From positions 1 through 64,000 of the forward strand of contig CAADRB010000069.1 of assembly GCA_900708905.1 (NCBI GenBank): a DNA stretch of 64,000 nt. Reading direction: 5' to 3'. This document shows, in pieces, positions 14,600 to 27,931 of this stretch. A program made the translations under genes and the position numbers. Positions within the stretch are counted from its first letter, which is position 1, and the number at the start of each line of letters is the position of its first letter. This DNA comes from Hymenolepis diminuta. Taxonomy: Eukaryota > Platyhelminthes > Cestoda > Cyclophyllidea > Hymenolepididae. The notes beneath the pieces were generated by a model that was given only the letters and a program-made list of their open reading frames with translations, was not told where the DNA came from and made no database searches.

Positions 14600-17500
14600 A
14601 ACAGAATATATAAGGGATTTTCATCAATATGAATTAAGCAAGGGTTTAGACTATAGTAAGTCTTATATTTTCTCTTTTGCAAGGGGGCAAGTATTAGTGT
14701 CGTCATTAAAGTGATTTCATTCCATTTCATTAAATGCTAGTGTGACCTAGTGGCTTTGACAAATGGAAAAGTTTAATATTTTACTCTTTTTTCTATTTAA
14801 AAAACAAATTTGTTTAAATAGCGCGCCGTTATAATCAAATTGCTTGTGGAGAATTAATTTAGAATGGTGCAGCTCGAGTCACTATTGGAACCACACAGAT
14901 CATTAAGCATCCTTTTAAAGTACAAGCAGAATACACAGCAATTTCCAATCGGTTAGCATGTGATCGTTCAGTTCTATCAAAACAGTAGCATCAAGCAATC
15001 AAATCTCTCCATAAAACTTCCTTTAAGCATACATTTTTTAGTTTCTTATTCGGGTAACTATTATTTTACTAATAATTCAAACCCTTTATACATTAAATAT
15101 CTACAAATTTAAGTGCATTAAAACAAAAATTCATGTCTGATCTGCATTAAAATAATGCCAATTTAGTCCTTCTCCTTTTGCGGCTCAATTACACGTGGTC
15201 TTCTTTTGAATTATACGTATCGGTCAACATATGAATTATCGATGCCAACTTGTCAGATGCCACTTTGTTCAGAAGGCATGAAGTTTAAAAATGAAGGGCT
15301 TAAGAAAATCTTCAGTGGTAATTAATTTCTTTCAAAAATTAAGAATGGAAGATGATTTTTATTCAATCCTGCATACATTTCAAGCAGAAATCGAACTTCG
15401 TTATGCCTGACAGGATTCTGCATTTGAATATTCTGGCCTTTCTTTCTCTTTTATTTCGAAGAAATGTTTAAAATGTTTAAAATGAGGTATGATCATATAT
15501 TTAAAGGAACAAATAATACGGTTGGAATTTTTATCACTAATTAATTTAAAATGTTTACCTTAACAACTCATCAGTATAATTAAGGCACATCAATACAAAT
15601 AAGTCGAGAAAAGACATAAAGGGCCTAATTCTTACCAATCATTTTCAAATCAATATGGATGACTTATCGTGACGTCATTTTCTGGGAAATTCTTCACAAA
15701 CTTCGTTAATTTAGTAGAATTCACTCTGAGTAAACTCTAATGAGCTTTGATATGTCAGTAATCTAGTAATATTTTGCTATCTTGGTTGATTGAAAAAATT
15801 TCTAACTTGCATAAACTAGAGGTAACGTAACTCTGAATCTGGGAGTGGTACCATCACTTAGTCTTTTAGAACTTATTGGTTCGGGTGCAAAATTTCTTTA
15901 TCAGTCATATGAGTTTTTAATGAATTCTGAAATCGAAGTCTTGGAAAAAGCAAACGAAAATAAACCTTTTCCCTTAGAAAAAGGCCTACCGCAGGCTTAA
16001 CATACTTGCCTTCAAAGCTAAACTCCAACCATTACGAAACTCAAAATCTAAGGGAGTGAATTTTTTGAGGATCAAGAGCCTCTAATCATCACTAAAGCTA
16101 TGTAGAAACCCTTTTTTCTACGTTAAACATTATGTTGAAAACTATATAACTACTGTCCATATCTTACCATTGATACGACATCTCACTCTATCCTAATACC
16201 ATGCAAATATCAGTCACCAGTCATTTTGATTATCCCTTTTTTGTTCTTTTTAGGTGACACAATCATCATAATCTTACAATAACTACTAATTTCAACACGA
16301 AACTCTCTTCAAGTCGGTTTTATAATATTTGAACTAATAATACAGTACCGCGAATGGTCGAATTCAATTTTTATTTCTCCTTGTCAATATTGTTTCATTT
16401 TCTCCCTACTATAAATTTTACTCATTACTGTTTTTCTGAGCGAGGGTCACATGTTCGCATAAAATGCCCCTTTAATTTGAAATGCAAATTTTGGTTAAGT
16501 TAACGTTTAAAATAGCTTTTTTCAATGTTTTAAGGAAAATTTCTCACTGACATCGGACGCTAGAAAAAATTTACTGAGAAAAGTTGAAAGTATTTGTTGG
16601 TATTAATTTTCATTTTACTTAATTTGAAACTTTTGCCTGTTTAAAACAACTGAGTCATTTAAGATCATCCTTGCACATTATGGAAAATTTCTGCATTTTC
16701 TTCATATAAGTTAAACCCTGAATTTTATTCCTTCTTTAGTTCAAAATACTTCCATTCATTCCAAACGAAATACAATAACCGCTATCTTATGTTTTTTATA
16801 GCGATGAGTAAAATACTTTGGTGTTTACTCAATAAGTACTCAAAACTGAATTTCAAACCAATAAAATCTTTATAATCGTGTTAATGATGTTATAAAACCC
16901 ACTGTTATTTGAATGATTGAAAATGAAGTACCAAAGCGCTTGAGTTAAGCGCGACTCTTTATTAATCAATAGATGTGTTTATCGTAATTATATATTGCCT
17001 AGAGCTGTTTCTCTTCTCATATTGTGAAGAACTGATGCTAATCACAATATGTGCAAATTATGAAAATACTTTCGTAGAAAGATCATATAGTACTGAAATA
17101 AAATTTTGCTTCAAGAGGTCTTAAACCATAATAAAAAGATAAAAAATTGCAAATTGGTGCTCCATTTCAAAAATAGGCGCCCTTTTTTATAAACATGCTT
17201 TTTTATGTATTGGTATAAGAAGTTACAAAATCTGTTGATTACAGAAAATAAATTAGAAGTGCACACTAAGCATTGTTTAATTGAACTTTCATTAAAGTTC
17301 TTACCAAAAGGAGGAATTACATCAACCCAACTAGCTTCTATTTTTCACTGTTTATGTTTTCTCTTTTTTAAATCAGTCATTATTTTTAAAGGAAACTAAA
17401 GTATTAATTCTCTATTCCAATGTGGATGTCATTTCTATCAAGATCTTGACGATGTGAAGATAAACTTAAGGTCTCCAAAAGTCAATTTTGTAATTAAATC

Positions 17501-19230
17501 AAATATGTTAAGATATTTAATGCTTTATAGTTGTCAAAACCTGTGGATATATTTGAAAGAGAATAGTATAAGAAATTTTTTTGAAATGAATTCACTGAGA
17601 ACTTACCACCTTTTTAAATTTTTTCACGCTTAATTTCAACCTGTTAGATTTTTATTAAACAAATAAATGATCACGGAAATTTTATTTTAGATACCACCTT
17701 GATTAGTTGCGAATAATGGGAAAAGCACTTCAGAATAAGATATTTAAATAATTTGGAAGGGCTAAAGATATACAGAGGTCCCGACGCAAATTATTCTATC
17801 TAGGCTTATGTTTACATCAATATATTGTTTTATACAAATGCAGCAATCAACAGTTTTCCACTTTAAAATCATAATGCTGAGAAGTTGTTGAAATATGATC
17901 TAATCTAATCAAACACTTTGAGAAATTTCCATCAGATGTTCTATTTTCCACCCGCCTTCAATACAAAATTTTTACTTTTGAATTTGACATCAGACCATGT
18001 CAGTTGCATTTATCAAGAACGCGTCACATGCTTGAAGGTGCAAAAATGCACAGTATACCTGAATTGCAAATTAAATTTTCGTTTGTTGATCTTTTATTCA
18101 CTTTCTCCTATCTTAGCAAAACTTGAATGGTTGAGTAAAGACCTAGATATTAAAAGACATCGTAACTGTCTGTGTGCTTGATCAAGAGGTTGGAAGATAA
18201 ATTTTAAATTACTCGACAGAGGAAATTTACATATTTGATTCAATTTTTTGTGTTGACTTCTCAGAGCGTTGAAAAATATTATCACTTCTCATCCCTTTTA
18301 TAAAATGATAATAAACTTGGATGACCATACAAACAAAAGACCTTTACATTTAAATTAACCTTAAGTGTTAGTGGAAGAAACTAAGTACGTTTTCCACTTA
18401 CCCTTGCACCGAGAGAATCTGTTACTAGTTGTTCCAGTATTATCTGTCATAATGAACTTACAGCTGAATCCGAGGCATATATTGTTTATTCAAACTTTTT
18501 ATACTTTAGAGAAAGAGTCATTTCTCATCAAATTTCATTAAGAAGTTTAAGTTATGTAATTATTTTATGTAAAAATAACGTGTTTTTAGTAAATTATGTT
18601 AGTAACAGCTTTTAAATACTCTATTATGATTTAGCCATTTATTCAGAATTAAACATTCGTAAATAACCAAAAATATGAGCAAACAGAGAAAATATTCATT
18701 ATTATTTATAACTAAATAAAAGAAATACTCTGTTATTATTAAGTGAAAAGCATGTAATCAGAATTCTTTTCTGAAATTATCACTTCCTTACAATTCCCCT
18801 CATTTTGTTTTCATAATAAAAATCTTTTGTCTTATATTAAATAATTATTTGAAAAACTCGAAGCATAAAATAAAAACTGGTTATGAATTTGTAAAGTATT
18901 GTCAATGTATGAAAGAAAACTAAAATAACCTTGAGAATGCTATAATTTATTGAGTGAACGATAGTATTAACTTTATCTATAAGAATGTAATTTTAGATAA
19001 TAAACTAGAAAATATAGTTAAATAAGTCATTAACATTAGCTATTGGCTGTCTGTATTAGAATAAATATCGAAGTTGGATATGTGGACGCACGCGAGATAC
19101 GAATAAGGTGTGAGCGAGCGGTGGTTACTATTCCCCTCTTTATATATTCCTCAATTTTTTGGTTAGACTTTATATTATTACTGTCATCACCCAGGGTAAG
19201 ACAAAATGCGTGGTTTTTTCAAGTGTGGAA
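14600..19230. other. Intergenic AT-rich stretch
   Basis: No protein family, RNA gene or repeat recognised. Open frames reach 87 codons (17918-18181) but show no domain and overlap an antisense frame of similar length. Confidence 0.5.
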
Positions 19231-19234
19231 GCAC

Positions 19235-19500
19235 CTGACATCGAACTACAGAATCCAGCAAATGAATAGGGGAAGGGATCGGAAAGATACAGAGGGCAAC
19301 GTCAAGGTATCAAAGAGTTGTACTTCATTTTTGGACTCCGGTTGTAACATATTTACTAAATGGACAGTTCACGTTCCAAAATTCACACTTCATGATTTGT
19401 GCTCTGGATTGCGGCAAATGTTTGTTTACGATGTTTGATCAGTATCTTTAATCAAGAAAAGTCGGTCTTGCCACTTCAAAATTTATAAATGGTTTCATTA
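19235..19500 (+). repeat. Dispersed repeat R, copy 1
   Basis: It shares a series of blocks with 23830-24060, 51636-51800 and 54360-54600: GTCAAGGTATCAAAGA, then AGTTCACGTTCCAAAATTC, then CTGGATTGCGGCAAATG, then TACGATGTTTGATCAGTAT and a GGTCTTGCCACTTC-like end. It holds an apparently accidental 131-codon open frame (19043-19438). Copy 2 directly follows a Gypsy protease remnant, so R may be a piece of an old retroelement. Confidence 0.6.
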
Positions 19501-22500
19501 GTACACCTCTAGTAAAAAATATCCCTTTTAAGAAAATTTCCAACGCGGTCGAATAAGAAGGTTCTAGAGTGGATCTACTGGGTTATTTTGCATTTAAAAT
19601 TTATCTTGGACCATATGAATCTGTGAACTTATTTCTTGTAAAGTACCTAACCCTAGTGCAGAAAATATTTTCCATTACTGCCACGTATGCAATGTGGAAT
19701 GTTGTTGTCTAAATCCAGTGTAAAGTTACCAGAAGAACATTGCGTTGTATGTGGTTTATCAGCAGGCGAGGTAAAATAAAACATTTTCTTTATTTTGTTT
19801 AATGCACTTATTGATACAAGGCTGTTACTTAATATTCTGGTAAATATCGTGGAGGAGTTCGGCCATTTCTTATTCACACTCTAAATTAGATGTATCAAGC
19901 GTCATTTCCTACTTAGCACACTAAATCATCAACTCATTTCTGCTCGAAATAAAAAGTTTTTTTCTCTCTAAATAACAATTAAGGAAAAACAGTCTTAAAG
20001 TTACGATTTCGTTTTTATTTATCAAAAAGCAATCCTAACTGAACTAAAAACTATCCCATGGAATCAAGACACGATAGGACATGCTGAAGAGTCTTCGATT
20101 AAAATTCGGTTTATCTCCACTCACTTGAATTCCAAGCTAGTTCGCCACTCAGCAATTATAGTAAGATATTACTTATTATTGTTCCAGTTAAGAGAAATGG
20201 AACCATATCTTAAGTACGTATTCATGAACTCTTATAATCTTAAAATGCATTCCCAAGAATGCAGATTCTGAGAAATATGTGTCATGGTAAAGATTATGTA
20301 AACTATAGTGAGCTCTAATATGTTGAAATTTAGAGAAACTTCAGAAAGCACTGAACAGCGAATCATAAAATTTGAATTTCTGAACGTTAACTACCCATCC
20401 CTAATCCAAAAATTAAGTAGAGCAGGACACTGTGATGCCTTGATCTTGCTCTCAGCATCTTTTTGAACCCCTCTCCTTTACCATTTATTTGACTCTAGGT
20501 TAGTTACTCCCACGGATAAAAATTGTAAGATTTTTGTTTTGTTGTGACTTGTAATGATTATAATGGTAATAAAAACTTTAAATGCAAATTCTAAGATAAT
20601 ATACGCATAGTAAAACGCCCAGTTTTTAAAACATTGCAACCCTCTATCATCGCCTTGATGTCCACCTCATTGTTATAAAGTATGCTCCGGCTTCAGGAAT
20701 AGAGAATAGAAAAACTAAATCAAACAGGACTAGTCTGCTAGCTTTACAATAATTGACTTAATTTAAAGTCCATTCCGACACATGTAAGGGAGGTAAGATT
20801 GATTTTGATTGGCCGGAGATGACTGAAGGAATAACTATTAGTTATTGGAATTTATATCCGATACGACCGAATATGACTGGTTAGACAACGGTACAATCTG
20901 TGAATGGCAGTTGGCTTCACCATGTCTTGACGTGCCATGTTTTTAAAATGGAATTGATGTGTCGATAAGCATCGATATTGTGCTCACTGTGCACAGCAAG
21001 GCATTGTTTTGTTTTCCTGCCCGATTCAAATAATTGATAAAGATTTTCTAAGAAATGAAGTATTTCATCATTGAAATTACAGGGAGGAGGATTATCATCA
21101 GAAGAAAATAGAGGGCAAAATTATTAGAATATATTAATTTAGTTGCTTCATTTATTTAAGAATGAATAGTTATAGTTTGACAACGAGATGCGCATTTTTC
21201 AGTTAAAAGTTTGACTAGATCTCTATTTTCGTGAAGGAGGACTTAAATTTATTCGCCTTTTCTAAATAAGTACTTCAAAGTCTGTTTTGATTTTCTCAAA
21301 GGCAGAAAGAAGCATACATCTAAATTTACCAAAGCTTAGAAGAATGGATGGTGGTATCTTTATTTTTTTTAGCTACCGCGCTATTAATTTGTGTAAATTG
21401 ATCTTTGTTGCTCGTACAATTCAAATAACTTCAATTCTCCTCGACTAAATCACCACCTACTCCCATTCAATACAGAAAGTCTGCTCCGTAAGCCATAATA
21501 ATGGGCGATAAGCGATTTCGGTGTGCCCACTGGTGATGAGGAGCGCATAAGTGACTGTACAACACTAGAGGGTTATCACACCTGATTTTGCATTTGGCTT
21601 TAATAATAACATATTCAAGCACGCGATAGAGTAATCAATGCAAACAATTATGCAGACCTTTGATAAAATCTTGGCCTCAATTGATCAATATAATGATGCG
21701 TGAGCAATTACTTCATCAACTACTGGCTATATTAACACATTAAATACGGCATCGCCTATAACATTCTGAGCTGAAAATGGCAGTTTTTCACCTTTTGACT
21801 GTTTCACATTCCCTTGGGAAAAATTCTAGTTTGCTATCATAGTGACAAACGGGACATCTCACGAAAGTTTATCGTTATTTATTGAAGTGCATTCAAAGGC
21901 TCATCAGTTCAAACGTATTATTTAGTAAATGAATAGTTTGAGGCTGAAAATGAAAATTGTCTACACACTGTAAATTATTCAACTTAAATTTTACTTTTAT
22001 TTTGCATCATTTTTGCTAGGTTGTGTTAGAAATATTAAAAAATGTGTTAAGAATTAAAGTATTAGGTGCCAAGCTGGACTGAATAGTGATGCTATGGCCT
22101 TTTATTAAAGGTATTTGGGGGAGAAGACCAAGAATATTGTATTTATCCAACTTTATCATTAGTGTTAAACAGGCTATACAGATACCTAATTAATATATTT
22201 TTGTCTGAATGTTGTGTTCACTTCACCATGTTTGACCTTCAGACAATGGAATAGTGAAGTTTAAGCTGTTACCAAAATTCTCTACTGACGTCTTATTAAG
22301 TAGCAATGACTATCAAGAAAATGAAAACATACAAATAATTAGTATTTGTTCTTAACGGTATTAACATTATATTTTGTACTTTCTTCGTTTTTATATGGAA
22401 AATAACGTTTAATTATTATAGCACAAAATTTGTTCTAAGAAATTGGATGTTGTTGCACAAAGTTTATCTTCTCATTCTTCTGTACCGCTATCATAGCGGA

Positions 22501-22800
22501 TATTTTGCAATTATTATCCAGAATTACATTATTTCGTGGTGAGCCTCTGAAAAGGAACTCACTGTTCTAAAAACTGACGCAGAAAACTCCCTCGGAAACA
22601 AATAAAATTGAACAAATCTTAGAAAAGAGGCAAAAATTCTTAATGAAACAGAAAAGTTACGCAGTAGTGACAGCAAAAACAATAATAACGGCAGGAAAGC
22701 ATCTTAAAACTAATAGAACAGTTTATAAAGAATCTGTATCCGAATTCTGGACAATTAGAAAATTCTGTCCCTAAATTGTGCCTTGACAATTCGTCATACG
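19500..22800. other. Intergenic AT-rich stretch
   Basis: Nothing recognisable. Short open frames only; no splice-linked coding pattern was found. Confidence 0.5.
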
Positions 22801-22839
22801 AATCAGGGAAATTCACCATAATCTAGAAGCGGATCTTAA

Positions 22840-23760
22840 TTTTATCAACTGGTTTGATAAATGCAAGGATGTGTTCAAGAAAGATCTGGTTGGCATTCTT
22901 GAGGAGAAAAAAATTAGACTTATTCTTTGGCGATTGAGAACCGCGAAATACATGAAGGCAAAACTACATTCGTCCGAAGGAACTGAGTGATCTCAAATTC
23001 GAAGAAGCGGTATTCGTTGACTGCAAACTGTTAGGCGGAAAATCATCGAACTTTTGCAAGTGCTTTAAATGTCTAGCTTTGACTAAAAGGCCTGATGAGG
23101 GTTACATTGATTATGCTATTGGTAGAGATGAAAGCTGTGAACAATAGGACTTCAGATCTACTTCAGACGACCATTCGAAGTGTCTATCGTTCCACTTTGA
23201 TCTGCGGGATTCCTGGCATTCGGATGTCCGTGTAACTATTCTAAATATTATTGAACAGAATCATGATATCGCTTTGCGGAGGTTAGGTGGTGAATATCGA
23301 AGAATGGACACCGTCCTGTATGACACAGGTATGATCTAGCAGAATGCCTGTGAACATGAAGAATTGCACAAGTGTGCAGGAAGAGGAACATGCAGGAGAA
23401 TATTTCAAACAAGAAACCGCCACCACTACTACCATCATCGTGCTAGGTATGCGACAAAATGAACTACCGCAGAGATTGTCCTTACAGAAATCACATTTGT
23501 AATGTCTGTGGAAAGAAAGGACATGAAGAAGCGAAGTGCCGGAACGATACGAAGGGCCATTAAAAGAAAAAGAAGATTACTGGATCTTTCAATTCTTCCA
23601 GTTTTGTTGATTCAACCTATGAAGACAGAAGCTCTAACAGGCGACAATTAGTAACCTTGATGATTAATGGTAAGAAAGTCAAGTTGCAATTAGATGCTGC
23701 CTCTGATATCACTTTGATCTGCAGAAAGACATGGGGAATCTTGAGCTTTCCCTAGTAATG
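22840..23760 (+). mobile_element. Decayed Ty3/Gypsy retroelement: gag, zinc knuckle, protease
   Basis: Reading across several frames gives a gag-like region with NWFDKCKDVFKKDL near 22845-22890, broken by stops and frameshifts. A CCHC zinc knuckle follows at 23498-23539 (C-x2-C-x4-H-x4-C, within HICNVCGKKGHEEAKC). After it comes a retropepsin-like start with LQLDAASDITLI near 23683-23720, where the family motif is D-T/S-G; the active-site Gly is replaced by Ala. Reverse transcriptase and integrase were not found downstream. The order gag, knuckle, protease fits Ty3/Gypsy. The copy is clearly dead. Confidence 0.7.
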
Positions 23761-23829
23761 CTAATATGAATGTGGAATTTTCATTGTGAGAAGCAACAGA
23801 CGACGAATAGCAGTAAGTCGAACAAATGG

Positions 23830-24060
23830 TAAAGGGGCAAATGATAGGAACAAAAGGAAACACAGTAATGTCAAACTATCAAAGATTCTTAATTGATTTG
23901 ATTTTAGGACATGGGTTCATGTACCAAGATTCGAATTACACGATTCATCCCCTGGATTGCAGCAAATGGTTGTCTACGATGTTCAGTGCTCATTAAACGG
24001 TATTACTTGATCTTGAGCGGTAAAAAGGATTAGTCCTACTGCTTTACTTCACATTGAAGT
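23830..24060 (+). repeat. Dispersed repeat R, copy 2
   Basis: It shares with copy 1 the blocks ATGTCAAACTATCAAAGATTC, GGTTCATGTACCAAGATTC, CCCTGGATTGCAGCAAATGG and CTACGATGTTCAGTG. It begins just after the Gypsy protease remnant, which hints that the R family derives from that element's internal or 3' sequence. Confidence 0.6.
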
Positions 24061-25855
24061 CTGACCAGTACTGAAACTGACAAACCATATAATCTAAAAC
24101 ATTTCCGGTGACGCCTTTAGATTGGAAGGTGAATTTTACCGTCAAGTTTGTTATGATGATGATTAGTAAATTACTGCAAAATGCTTCGTAATAAATCAAT
24201 CTAACTTGGATCTTCTAGGTTTCAGTTGTTTGGACGAATGGAAGCTGCTGAAGCAGATCACCCACCTCTTTGCCGAAAACCATCTGTGGCTAAGTTGACG
24301 GAATCGAAAATCATCTCGAAGTAGGTCAGAAAACGGAATAAAAATAGTAAAAAGAATTCCAGCTCACCTGTTAATGAAACAGATACCAGAAGCGAGTTCG
24401 ATACTTGAACGACTGAAGATGAACAGAACATAATCCGGAGATAAATCGAATGGAATGATTAGCCAGGGAATACACACACCGGTCGAGAAAGGCAAAGACA
24501 TAGGATGCTTATTAAAGGCTATCTCAAATGTTGAAATGCTGCTAGAAGCCCTCCACGTGAAAGGTCGCCAACGAAGACACCGTGAAGGAGAGTGCATTTT
24601 GCCTACTCAGTATCGGTGGACTCACACTGCAATACGGGCGTACGCTTTTAAACTCTTTCAATTTTCAAGGCGGAAGCGATGAAAAGATTTATGTGGTAAT
24701 GATGGCCTCAGAATTAACTTACAATCTCCAAACTCTTCAACGAGATATTGATATTCTGTATATAACTGTATTAATAATATGAATGGACTTTTCCTCTATT
24801 TGGTGTAATTAGAGTTTACCTCCTTGCTATCTTTGATATTGCGAAGAGAAAATCTTGTTTGGGTATTCCAACAAACGGTCTTACATCTTTAAAGATGGAA
24901 GCAACACTACTATCCAATCTTTTAAACTCGTTCTTCTGGGGTCAAATGAATTTGAGCTGGATGAGAATAAAAATATGCAAACAAATGCCAAACTTTGCTT
25001 TTGAAAACCAACATCCACAACAATTTAGTTCACTTATCTTAACAGAAGGGCTTTACTTGAACCCTCTTAAAATCTCATGGAATGAAAAGTAAAGAAAAAG
25101 AGTCCCTAACCGTAGCTGAAGGTTGAAACCTGCCCCCAACTTCTCCTTCTTATCATCCCCGTTATTTACTATTTCATCAGCCTTGTACTCTATGTGCAAT
25201 TCATATCATAAATACTTCCTTTTGTTAATGAACGAAATGTAACATATCGGCAATAGAAAGAATTTAATTTTTCACAATATAAATTATTTAATCTTCCTTT
25301 GTTTAATTATCAACGTAGGCAAAACTGGTAGTATTGAAATTAAAGATATAATTATTATTACCAATTGTGTGATTTCAAACGTGTTGAGAACAGAATAGAG
25401 CAACAAATTGAGATACTTTCATTATTTGGAGAACGGTTTTTTGATGTTCAGAATTATAACTCTAGACGGTTAACTTTTGGATTCGCTTAGCTCTCTGCCA
25501 TATGCAAGTACCCCTCCCTACAGTTCTGATATGTTCAATAGAATGCAATGTGATCTATGTGAGAGCCATTCTCTTTGGGGTCTTTTGGGTCTTTTGTACC
25601 TAGTGCCCAATACATTTCAGTCTTTATGATGGCTAAAACGCTCAGAAGCGGCATGACCAAAATGTCGTTTTTTAGCCGTCTCTCCTTTTATTAATGCATC
25701 CTCAGTTGCCGTTTCCTTCTGTGATGAACGAGGCGATAAGTCTATTAGAAATCGCTATCTGACATAATATGTAAGTATGGTACTCATAAAAGCGCGACAT
25801 TAAATAAATGCCAACAAAATAAAGATCCATGTTTATTAATAAAAATTAAGTTATC
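24060..25855. other. Intergenic; possible retroelement debris
   Basis: Open frames of 66-77 codons on both strands at 24364-24782 overlap each other and lack a domain. This could be unrecognisable remains of the Gypsy element upstream. I see no gene. Confidence 0.4.
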
Positions 25856-25859
25856 GCAT

Positions 25860-26250
25860 TAGTGCTACAAATCCGATCACTCTTTTAGCGGATGTTATGC
25901 AAATATGTCCTTACATAAACCATAGCAATTCCCTCAGAAGTTCACCTAGCTGCAGACAAGTATAACAAGCATTCAACAGAGTCCTCTTGTATAAATTGCC
26001 TCCAAAATTGGCTAAGCTACGTCCAAAGTAATGAGAACACAGGTGGTGTCGTGTGAAGAGAGTTTACTGAAAATGTCTTGTAATTGTGAGTAAAATTAAT
26101 TCCACGCTTCACGAATTTTGATAGTTGATTGGCAAGCCCACGCTTGTTCAAAACGTGACCGCACTTTCCAGAACGTTCTAGAGTGCGCGAGATTCTTTTG
26201 GGCAGCCTTGATAGCCTTGTACACTCCCAAAAGTAATAAAGTTTTCAACG
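25860..26250 (+). repeat. LTR-like repeat L, copy 1
   Basis: It aligns by eye with 26704-27075 and 44605-44980. Shared blocks are TAGCGGATGTTATGC, then GAGTCCTCTTGTATAAATT, then AAATTGGCTAAGCTACGTCC, then CGCACTTTCCAGAACGTTC and GCGCGAGATTC. The length of roughly 370-390 bp and a TGTAGC... start in the other copies resemble a solo LTR. It carries a chance open frame (26118-26405). Confidence 0.6.
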
Positions 26251-26703
26251 GTGTGAAATCAACCCATACGGATTTCTCGGTACAGCATCATTTCATTGGA
26301 GGTACTGTAGTTGATATCAACCGTAAAAGACTGCTTGAATTATGGTTTCAATTAAAAATGTTACCATATAATCATACTTTGACTATTTTTTTATCAGTCC
26401 TTTGATCTAGTAAACCAGAAAAAATCAAGCCGATTTTAATGATACAAACATTATTGTTTGTCATTCTCATTGAGAGAGAGAGATAATAACTTAGTGCTGC
26501 GAAAATAACTATCTCAAGAGATAGAATTTTAATAAAACAGTTCACTATGGTGGTATTTTGGATAGATTAGAGCACTTCTAGATGAAAGAAAAGGTATCAC
26601 TACAAAATTCAGAGGAAAGTAGAGGTAAATGCTGGTTCAATCCGTTAAATATTGAATTAAAGTTGATGGTTGTTTCCTACGAATCTTACATATAATTTGA
26701 ACT

Positions 26704-27075
26704 TGTAGCGGATGCTACACCATTAAATGTTTTTTGCTACACCTAAGTAATCCTCCTAAGCAGTCCAAATAGCCTCTAGCAGAGCCCCCTATTATCATTT
26801 TACTCCCGAATCAGCTAGGCTGTTCCCAGAGTGGTAAGAACAAGAAAGATATTGACTTATCACTCAAATCTATGTGTGTGTTGTTAAAAGCTTAGTCATT
26901 AAATACAAAACCACGCTAGGCTGCAGGGATCTTGATTACAGATTGGTTGACGAGGCGTCTGTGTCCACATCCCGCTTGTTCTCTACACGACCGGTTACAT
27001 ACCGCACTTTTCAGAAAGTTCTAGCACACGTGGTTCAGTCAGCCTTGTAGCGTTGTGAAGCCCACAAACGTGCTC
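26704..27075 (+). repeat. LTR-like repeat L, copy 2
   Basis: It starts TGTAGCGGATGCTACACC and shares ATACCGCACTTTTCAGAAAG and TCAGTCAGCCTTGTAGCG with the other copies. It lies in the same orientation as copy 1, with about 450 bp between them. Confidence 0.6.
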
Positions 27076-27877
27076 CTAAAATCAAAAATACCAGGAAAAG
27101 TAGCACATTTGATAAAATATAAATAATTTTTATCACCATTTTAATGAGATCCAGTGTTCACATTATATTCGATTGCAATAGAGAATTTGAACATATAAAA
27201 TTGCAAAATATATGAATTTAATCCTTCGTTTGTTTCAGATAGAGTAAAATAGATGACCAATGAAATCAAATAAGTAGTAACTAGTTCAGAAATGCCAAAA
27301 ACTGGTTGAATCTAGTGATTGTTTTTCTTTCACAAAAAGATTAATGATATAAAATTCTCAAGTCAGGTCATTGGTTTCACCATATTACACATAGTGGTAA
27401 CTAAAATAATAGATCGCATGCGCACTTATACTCCTATAATATTTAAAAAGCAAATACTTGACATTGTGACAGACAATTTCATTATTTAAATTGTTATTAA
27501 AGCTGTATAGAAGACATGATAATATTTCAACTGATCGTTATGATGAGACCATAAATCTAATAATAAGCACATCCGCAAAGTCCGAGGTCAGGATATCGAT
27601 ACTCATCGGTATCAATCCAGTGCCGCAGTTTGGCAACCTCACTGGTTTATTCTGGTTAAAAAGGGGGATGATCGAATGTAGAATGTAAGAATGTCTACTC
27701 AGGTCTCAGCCTTCTCCCAGTTAGGCTTCGGAGGATTTTTAAAATAAAGTGGGGTTACTTCAGTTCAGTCTTCTCTCCCTTGGGTTGGGTCAATATATAG
27801 TACATATAGCATCAGAAGCCAGGTTTTTAAAATTAAACGCTAATCAAATAAAAAAACACCACAAAAGCAATGCAAAC

Positions 27878-27883
27878 TTTATT
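27878..27883 (-). terminator. Poly(A) signal AATAAA of antizyme 2
   Basis: AATAAA on the minus strand (TTTATT on plus), about 50 nt after the stop codon of antizyme copy 2. Confidence 0.65.
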
Positions 27884-27931
27884 TTCAAAAAAGAGCATTT
27901 TACATTGTCATTATTGTTTTTCGTATCAAAT

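Noticed and set aside
19043..19438. 131-codon plus-strand open frame
   Set aside because: Its 3' half is repeat R copy 1, and the frame is not kept in other copies.
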